A DNA stretch of 37,234 nucleotides from a virus. Positions 31,527 to 37,234 of this stretch are shown here, in pieces; positions within the stretch are counted from its first letter, which is position 1; each line of letters starts with the position of its first letter. The position numbers were made by a program, and so were the translations under genes. The notes beneath the pieces are model-generated. The model ran no database searches, was not told where the DNA came from, and saw nothing but the letters and a program-made list of their open reading frames with translations. The DNA lies in the IMG/VR virus record IMGVR_UViG_3300032163_000056, positions 1 to 37,234 of that record. The stretch is one strand, 5' to 3'.

Positions 31527-32651
31527 TTAAATACGTTTTATACTGCGGATTTTCAGGCTTTTACCTGAATCAGGGTTTACCGCCCTCACCTGCATCCCAT
31601 CACTTGTCTTAGAAACCTCAGGCGCTCTGCGTTCAGACATATTTATATTCTTAGTCTTTCTCATCACATCCTCAGTTGCGTCAGACATTCCTTGCTCGTA
31701 AAAATACTTTGCAAATTTGTCGGGGTGCATCGCAATAGCTAAAGACTTATGGTATCCTACCGCATCTTTTATAAGTCCATTCTCATCTAAGAATTTCCCA
31801 ATAAAACTAGAAGGATTAGATTGAATGCTTTTCAACTCAGAGGCATCTCCCGGAGAAAACGAAAACGACTTGTCATTTATCTTGAACTCAAAACCTTTGA
31901 ACTCATTACTAAATACGTCATTTGTTTTTTGGTCGAACCAACTGCGCTTACGTTCATTTTCTTCTTGAACCGTCTTAGCCTGCTTTGTATATTGTTTATA
32001 AGACTCATACTCTTCTTTTTCTTCATCAGGAACAAACGCCACGCTTGACTCAAGGGGTACTTTGTACATTTCCTTCTGTTCGTTAAAGAATTTCTTAGCC
32101 TCAGCCACAATTTTCTTTTTAGCAATCTTAACCTTTTTTACAGCAGACTCATCGTCAATATCCTCGTCATATCTGTAATCATCCATCAGCGTATCAATGT
32201 CATCCTCATCAAGTCCTTGCTGAGTAGAAGTAAGGTATTCTTTTAATAATTTCTCTGAATCCATTGTGTCGAAATCCTTTTTTAATTTAAGGAAATCTTC
32301 AAACCCTCTGCCTGTCTCTTTCTTATATTTCATATAAGCAGCTACATCTTCAGGTAAAGCCTCAGCTTCTTTTCGTTCAGCAACCAAATCATCAAAAGAA
32401 TTTATTTGCTTGTTATATCTCTTACCAATATATGAAAGAACTTTTTGTTCATCCAACTCCTCCTCTTGTTGTATCTGAGGTTCTACCTCTACAATAGGTT
32501 CTGGTGTTGGCTCAGGCTTAGAACCACCTGATAAATCAACCTTTAAAATTCCATTTACTTCTTGTTCATGTCTTTCAAGAAGTTCCTGCTCTACTTGAGC
32601 TACTCCTTTCTCTTGTCCTTCTCCTACTAATTTTACTGATTTAAACTCCAT
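31527..32651 (-). CDS. capsid assembly scaffold-like protein (374 aa)
   Basis: The sequence is highly charged and helical: an N-terminal Glu-rich part, a Pro/Glu linker (KPEPTPEPIVEVEPQIQQEE), coiled-coil segments (SAVKKVKIAKKKIVAEAKKFFNEQ) and a basic C-terminal tip (SGKSLKIRSIKRI). Scaffolds act inside the procapsid and bind the capsid protein through a basic C-terminus; this composition and the location between portal and capsid genes fit. No protease motif is seen. A TAAATTTG element lies in the 48-bp gap upstream. Confidence 0.72.
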   Translation of the reverse strand: MEFKSVKLVGEGQEKGVAQVEQELLERHEQEVNGILKVDLSGGSKPEPTPEPIVEVEPQIQQEEELDEQKVLSYIGKRYNKQINSFDDLVAERKEAEALPEDVAAYMKYKKETGRGFEDFLKLKKDFDTMDSEKLLKEYLTSTQQGLDEDDIDTLMDDYRYDEDIDDESAVKKVKIAKKKIVAEAKKFFNEQKEMYKVPLESSVAFVPDEEKEEYESYKQYTKQAKTVQEENERKRSWFDQKTNDVFSNEFKGFEFKINDKSFSFSPGDASELKSIQSNPSSFIGKFLDENGLIKDAVGYHKSLAIAMHPDKFAKYFYEQGMSDATEDVMRKTKNINMSERRAPEVSKTSDGMQVRAVNPDSGKSLKIRSIKRI

Positions 32652-32672
32652 TAGATTTGATTTTATTTGTTA

Positions 32673-32680
32673 CAAATTTA
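32673..32680 (-). promoter_or_regulatory. putative leftward promoter -7 element (TAAATTTG)
   Basis: In the AT-rich gap between portal and scaffold genes the minus strand reads TATAAATTTGTAAC, matching TAnnTTTG and sharing TTTGTAA with the two other leftward candidates (20696, 29175). No clear -33 TTTG is present at the right distance. It could drive scaffold and capsid expression. Confidence 0.35.
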
Positions 32681-32699
32681 TATTAAATTTTTGACTTTT

Positions 32700-35135
32700 T
32701 TATCGAGGCTCAAACTCGCCTAAGTCAAACCCATCTAAGCTATCTTCATTTGATTCAAAGTTTAATGGAGGAAGATTATTTTTCCTTTGGTCTATAAGCT
32801 TTGATTGCTGAGTATTTTGTATGCTTATTCTTTTGTTCTTCTCATCTTCTTTCATCTTATCTCTCTGAGAAATCTTTCCTACTTCCATATCATGCAATTG
32901 CATATTATAGTTAAATTCTTCAGCCATCAAATGAGATTTGAATTGCATTTCTTGCTCTAATTTCTGTATATCAAACTGAATCTCTGCTTGCTTAATAGTT
33001 ATCTTTGCTTTAGTCTCTGCTTCTATTTTCATCATTGCAGTTTGCGCTGCCATTTGCTGAGATTGTATTTGTTGCTGATTTACCATGGCTTGCTTTTGCA
33101 TCTCCATTTTGTTTGCATCATCTTGCTTCTTAACCCTTTTAACCTTCAATAACTGATTGGCAAGTTTCAAGTTTTTAATCTCTCTTATGTCAATAGCGTC
33201 CTCAAGATTAATGTCTCCCTTTGATAATGCCATTTGGATATTACCTTCAAGCTGTGCTTTTTGTTCTTCATCGGGAGAAACTTCAATGAATATTCCAAAA
33301 TCGTAAATGTATAAATCTGATATTTCATTTAGTATAGATACATTGTATTTGCCAATTTTATTGACAAAGTCATCTTTGAAATCAGCATACTCAAGAATAT
33401 CTGCAACTCTATATGTTAAAGCTTCAGCCATAGTTCTATATACAAATAAACTTCCCTCAAGAATATGTCTTGTTGCTGTATTTGAATTAAGTGCAGCCAA
33501 TTTCTGTAGACCAACTAATGAATCAGGATCAGGCATTGAGCCATCCCTAGCTTCATTAAGTCCGGTTACAGACCTAATCATATCCATATAATGATTATAG
33601 TTGGCTATAAGCATTTGAGTTTTACTTGCGCCTGAATTAGACGTCAACTGCGTAATAGGAACTCTTGCATTATTAAACTCTCCATCTTGAGTATAACTAC
33701 GCCCAATAACACTACCTGTTTGGAAATATAACCTAAGTGCATCTTCAGGATTGTACGCATTACCTGAACCTAAGTCAACCTCATTCAATCCATCTGCATC
33801 TATAAATACACCATCAGGAACAACACGAGCAATTACTTGCTGCAGTTTTAAATGAGTAATCTGAATTAAATCAGCAAATGGAATCATTCTTCTAACTAAA
33901 GACTCAATAACTCCCTTGTACATACGTGGAGCACAAGCCACATAGTTAGGTATTGCATGTTGAGAAGCAGACTTTGGACGAACCATATTTTCTGCTAATT
34001 CCCATTTAATAAGAATACTTGTACCCATTACCATAATGCCCTCATACCAAACATCAATGGTTTTTTCCATCTTCTCAAAATTACCTTCCTCCATCATCTC
34101 TGTAGGAGGATTAAATGTGTCATCTTTCTCAATAACACGAGACCCACCATTCTCAAGTATCTTCTTCTTATAAACAATCTTTTTTGTTGACTTATAATTG
34201 AAGTACATCAACGTACAAGTATCACGATGAAAAAGACTATTTTGATAATATTGAGCAACATTATAGTAGTCATACCAACCCTGACTGTATTGAGATATTT
34301 CTTGTAAATCTTCTCTTGTTAATGATTGGTCAATCTTCATCAACTCAGTAATTGGCATCGTCTTAATCTCTCCCCAATAGAAACAATCTCTAAAGTATGG
34401 GTCCTCAGTATAGCTATACACCACATTAGCAGGGTCAACATAAGATATTTTTACTCCTGCTCCGGGAAGAAATTCATGCTTTGCTATAGCTATTCCCACA
34501 ACAGTCATATCATAATCAAGTCTCTTTCTAATGTCTTGATAGTGACTTTCTTCAAATATGGTATTAATAGCTTCTTCTTCAGCAATCTCAATAGCAGGCT
34601 TATAATTAAGTTGCATGTAAAGATTTAATTCCTCGTCATTATTTGGAAGCTGCTCAGGATCCATTGTGAACCCATTAAATCCAGTCTTTTCTTTTACAAT
34701 ATTCAACACATCTTTTGAAATCATCTGAGCCTCAATCATGTCTTGATACTTACTTCTCTTTGCTTGAGACATAGCATCTTGAGAAAATGCTTTTACTTTG
34801 AATAGCCTGTCAGACATTCCGTTTACAACAATATCAACAAACTTGGGGATTATTGGAACAGGCGTCCAATCTAAATTCAAATAAGATAAGTCGCCATCAA
34901 TAGCTAATTCGTTTTTATACTTAGCTACAGACTGCTCTCCTCTTGCGTATAATCTTACTTTATGGAAGTCTCTCCATTGAGCATAGTACCGGCAAGAGCT
35001 ACTATCCTTTCTGAACCATTCGTACTGAATTGCCTGACCTACTTGGAGTCCAAACTCTTGTGACGCCTTTTCCGTGTCAGAAGCTAATTGACTTGGAAAT
35101 GTTGTAGATTTTATGTCTATTACTATATTTTTCAT
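32700..35135 (-). CDS. portal protein (811 aa)
   Basis: The gene follows TerL with an ATGA overlap (35132-35135). The N-terminal half has features of large podoviral portals: YYAQWRDFHKVRLYARGEQS, DWTPVPIIPKFVDIVVNGMSDR and a helical stem region with VTGLNEARDGSMPDPDSLVG. From ~residue 640 the protein becomes a long Gln/Lys/Glu coiled coil (QQQIQSQQMAAQTAMMKIEA), probably the barrel and crown inside the capsid, then an acidic tail (SLDGFDLGEFEPR). Length fits crAss-like-type portals. Twelve copies would form the DNA channel and bind terminase. Identified from sequence character and from the TerL-portal-scaffold-capsid order. Confidence 0.87.
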   Translation of the reverse strand: MKNIVIDIKSTTFPSQLASDTEKASQEFGLQVGQAIQYEWFRKDSSSCRYYAQWRDFHKVRLYARGEQSVAKYKNELAIDGDLSYLNLDWTPVPIIPKFVDIVVNGMSDRLFKVKAFSQDAMSQAKRSKYQDMIEAQMISKDVLNIVKEKTGFNGFTMDPEQLPNNDEELNLYMQLNYKPAIEIAEEEAINTIFEESHYQDIRKRLDYDMTVVGIAIAKHEFLPGAGVKISYVDPANVVYSYTEDPYFRDCFYWGEIKTMPITELMKIDQSLTREDLQEISQYSQGWYDYYNVAQYYQNSLFHRDTCTLMYFNYKSTKKIVYKKKILENGGSRVIEKDDTFNPPTEMMEEGNFEKMEKTIDVWYEGIMVMGTSILIKWELAENMVRPKSASQHAIPNYVACAPRMYKGVIESLVRRMIPFADLIQITHLKLQQVIARVVPDGVFIDADGLNEVDLGSGNAYNPEDALRLYFQTGSVIGRSYTQDGEFNNARVPITQLTSNSGASKTQMLIANYNHYMDMIRSVTGLNEARDGSMPDPDSLVGLQKLAALNSNTATRHILEGSLFVYRTMAEALTYRVADILEYADFKDDFVNKIGKYNVSILNEISDLYIYDFGIFIEVSPDEEQKAQLEGNIQMALSKGDINLEDAIDIREIKNLKLANQLLKVKRVKKQDDANKMEMQKQAMVNQQQIQSQQMAAQTAMMKIEAETKAKITIKQAEIQFDIQKLEQEMQFKSHLMAEEFNYNMQLHDMEVGKISQRDKMKEDEKNKRISIQNTQQSKLIDQRKNNLPPLNFESNEDSLDGFDLGEFEPR

Positions 35136-37234
35136 CTAATCAATTGACTTGTGTTTCCATCATTCCTATACCTCGCGAAGTTAATACTAATTTTCGACTC
35201 TTTTTTTTCAGGCATGTACATATGTTTTTGATTTGCCATGATGGCTAATCCTGAACTTATACAAGCATCAAAACGAGTCCTATCGTTTATGTCAAACTTT
35301 GCCCAATCCTCTAGTGTTCTTGTGAATGGCATCGTTCCCATTTCATCCTGCGGCCTATACATCCCTGTAAAGTCAATCCCTACGAACTTTTCTATGTATG
35401 ATTCTATTGCCGCAGCGTGCACTTGTTTAACATCTTCTGAAGAGTTTGGTATTCCTCCAAGTTCTCTTTCTGTAGCATTGAGTTTATTATATTGCTTATC
35501 AGGTCTATTCAAACAGAAACCTCTGTACCCCCTGTTCTTAAAATGATATAAAAGTCTTGGCTTATTATTCTCTATAAGTATTGGCATACCATAAAATATA
35601 CAAGCCATCAGCACCTCTTCAAAAAATATCTCAGCAGTCTGAGGCCTTGCTACATATTCTAGGAAGAATTCGTTAGTAGGCGCTTCATCCATGTGAAACT
35701 TAGTCATTCCATGCAACGCACCATTCGAACCTCGCCCTCCAACAACAGCAGATATATCATAGGAATCACATCCAAATGACCCTATATGCTCATTGCCCGG
35801 ATACTTAATGCCATTTCTATCATGAACATTGTTCTGAAGATGTTTTTGCGGTGTCCAACTAACTAGAAATCTACCTGATGAATTTGGAGACCATACAACC
35901 TTTGTATCTTTTACTCCATCCTGCCATTGGAAAGACCCACGAGTTAGGTAATGCGCCTGAATCATGGAATCGTTATAGTCAATCTGATGATAAATCTTTG
36001 TAAGGTTAAATAGCGACTGCTTGCTCTCATCTCTAAAAGCATGCGATTCTGTTCTTGGAAACTGACGATAAAATTCATTGAGTGCATCTGCGTCATTCTT
36101 TAACGAGTCTACCTCTGCCTCCCAATAGTCTATAGCCCCATTTCTAATCCAACCTCCATCAACTCCTTTTATCTGCTCATCAGGCTTAGCAAAAACAGGC
36201 ATGCCATACAAATCAATAAATCCCTCCATGTTCCATTCCATCGGTATGAATAATGAATATAGTCCACTCTTAGTTTGCCCATTGGCATTGCGAGTAGCAG
36301 CATTAGAATCCTCATAAATATCTTTAAAGTTCTGACCTCCTTTGCTTAATGCATTTGAGGTAGAACCCATCATACACTTTCCAATAATCTTACTGCCCAA
36401 TCTAAGACATGTCTTTGTTACACGCCAATTCTCTTTTATATTCTGAGGCTTAGTCCATTTTCCACTCTCGTCATGAGCCAAGAATAATAACTTCTCTCCA
36501 TCATATGAGTTATCCTCGGTATTCTTCCAATCTATCGTAGTATCTAATCCCTTTATATCCTCAGTCTCTATCTCATACATATTCTTCTTGGTAATCTTAG
36601 AGGCAGGAACCCTGAACGCTAATTCAGTCTTTGGCTTATCCATACCATCCATGATTGGCTTAAAGAAGAAAGGCAGCCTGCTGTTAATTGGAACAACCTT
36701 GTCTGTAAACATCTTCTTTGCATCACTACCGGTCTTTGACAACATACCAACACGAGCATCGCTAGCAAGCGTTCCTATGTTGATACACTCTGATGATGCC
36801 ATGAATGAGAAGCCTGAGCGTCTTATCTTCAAGTATATCATCCCAAATGCCCTAGTATCCGCCTTGCATGCCTCCCAAAACAGCCAATATACCCTATTGG
36901 CTTCTCTAAAGTCAGGGTATCCAATGTCGATACTTGCCCACTGAAGATACATCCAATGAGACCCGGTTATATAGGTATATTTCCCATTGTTCATAAACCA
37001 AAAGCCTTCCTCTCTATAGTCAAACTGCTTCTCAATATAATCAACCCAATGGTCTTTAAATTGAGCAGGCTTTTCATTCCAATGAAATATTGATTGAATC
37101 TTAGAAAGTTCTTTTGGATATGGGTCTCTTTGCCAATGCTGTTCGGCTTTCTTTTCGCTTTTTTTATAGCAATCTTTTGGAGCAAGAGGAAGTGCTACGT
37201 TTAATCCTGATATATTGTACACCTCTCCAATCTG
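35132..37234 (-). CDS. terL: terminase large subunit, N-terminus at window edge
   Basis: This is the DNA-packaging motor. A GTG at 37220-37222 could start a 696-aa protein, but the frame stays open to the edge (QIGE before it), so the true start may lie outside. Numbered from the GTG: a P-loop-like segment KIRRSGFSFMASSE (132-145), Walker B LLFLAHDE (245-252) and a motif III-like GKCMMGSTSN (281-290). The RNase H-like nuclease starts near GSFGCDSYD (D486), with an ILIENNKPRLLYHF segment (548-561) and a late acidic site near RTRFDACIS. The P-loop lacks the usual GK(S/T) and reads RRSGFS, a variant I associate with terminases of this phage group. Overlaps portal by 4 bp. Confidence 0.88.
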   Translation of the reverse strand, partial: QIGEVYNISGLNVALPLAPKDCYKKSEKKAEQHWQRDPYPKELSKIQSIFHWNEKPAQFKDHWVDYIEKQFDYREEGFWFMNNGKYTYITGSHWMYLQWASIDIGYPDFREANRVYWLFWEACKADTRAFGMIYLKIRRSGFSFMASSECINIGTLASDARVGMLSKTGSDAKKMFTDKVVPINSRLPFFFKPIMDGMDKPKTELAFRVPASKITKKNMYEIETEDIKGLDTTIDWKNTEDNSYDGEKLLFLAHDESGKWTKPQNIKENWRVTKTCLRLGSKIIGKCMMGSTSNALSKGGQNFKDIYEDSNAATRNANGQTKSGLYSLFIPMEWNMEGFIDLYGMPVFAKPDEQIKGVDGGWIRNGAIDYWEAEVDSLKNDADALNEFYRQFPRTESHAFRDESKQSLFNLTKIYHQIDYNDSMIQAHYLTRGSFQWQDGVKDTKVVWSPNSSGRFLVSWTPQKHLQNNVHDRNGIKYPGNEHIGSFGCDSYDISAVVGGRGSNGALHGMTKFHMDEAPTNEFFLEYVARPQTAEIFFEEVLMACIFYGMPILIENNKPRLLYHFKNRGYRGFCLNRPDKQYNKLNATERELGGIPNSSEDVKQVHAAAIESYIEKFVGIDFTGMYRPQDEMGTMPFTRTLEDWAKFDINDRTRFDACISSGLAIMANQKHMYMPEKKESKISINFARYRNDGNTSQLIR

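Noticed and set aside
37220-37222. GTG as the certain start of the terminase gene
   Set aside because: The frame remains open to the edge and the purine-rich GGAGAG directly abuts the GTG with no spacing, so a start outside the window is at least as likely.
1-37234. CRISPR arrays, tRNA genes, insertion sequences, integrase or attachment sites
   Set aside because: I looked on both strands and saw no regular spacer-repeat array, cloverleaf-like sequence, transposase or recombinase motifs. By-eye inspection could miss a divergent tRNA.
1-37234. Window as a complete circular genome
   Set aside because: Both edges fall inside open frames and I saw no overlap between the ends. Lysis genes are missing, so more sequence is expected.

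Overview
The window is a 37.2 kb, AT-rich piece of a tailed-phage genome that most probably infects a Bacteroidetes host. Three things point there. The primase-helicase carries a BT4734/VirE_N-type N-terminus, a family found mainly in Bacteroidetes and their phages. Most start codons are preceded by A-rich leaders and not by Shine-Dalgarno motifs. A few intergenic octamers match the Bacteroidetes -7 promoter element TAnnTTTG. The head-tail genes resemble those of crAss-like podoviruses in order and sequence feel (TerL, portal, scaffold, major capsid protein, two connector/ring proteins, very large tail nozzle protein, giant internal proteins), but I cannot assign a taxon. I see no lysis genes, DNA polymerase, integrase or tRNA genes, and both ends cut through genes, so this is not the whole genome.

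Layout: positions 2-9987 hold a rightward early/replication operon. It contains the 3' end of a PAPS-reductase-like gene, a small ORF, a DnaA-domain-IV-like protein, a recombination cassette (DUF1071-type annealing protein, PD-(D/E)XK exonuclease, SSB-like protein), an intrinsic terminator, the primase-helicase, a small cysteine-containing protein, a DEAH/SNF2-like helicase split into two genes, several small genes, a VRR-NUC nuclease, a second DnaA-domain-IV-like protein and two hypothetical genes. Positions 9984-37234 hold a leftward structural operon, read from the right edge: TerL (5' end cut by the edge), portal, scaffold, major capsid protein, a post-capsid protein, two connectors, a 1683-aa tail protein, a cysteine-rich protein, a tail-associated protein, a free GNAT acetyltransferase, an internal virion protein, a 613-aa unknown and a 2550-aa giant protein. 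The two operons converge and their stop codons overlap by 4 bp at 9984-9987, next to a strong 10+5 bp hairpin (9901-9936).

The standout is the helicase locus at 5752-8160. The helicase is interrupted inside its DEAH box by an intein (block A Cys, TxxH, C-terminal HN|C). The intein is not one reading frame. The N-half ends in three tandem stops (TAATAATAA), a free-standing Vsr/EDxHD-type homing endonuclease is encoded in another frame, and the C-half plus the rest of the helicase resumes in the original frame. This is the 'fractured gene' arrangement known for phage split inteins. Here the endonuclease gene overlaps both intein halves, so its catalytic C-terminus and the intein C-half share the same bases in two frames. 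If functional, two polypeptides must be trans-spliced to give a 477-aa helicase.

Other points of interest: three related linker repeats that separate modules in the giant protein, including a GNAT domain; a cysteine-rich extension on the tail protein followed by a cysteine-rich neighbour; terminators on both sides of the post-capsid gene; and a recurring TAnnTTTGTAA motif in leftward intergenic gaps.
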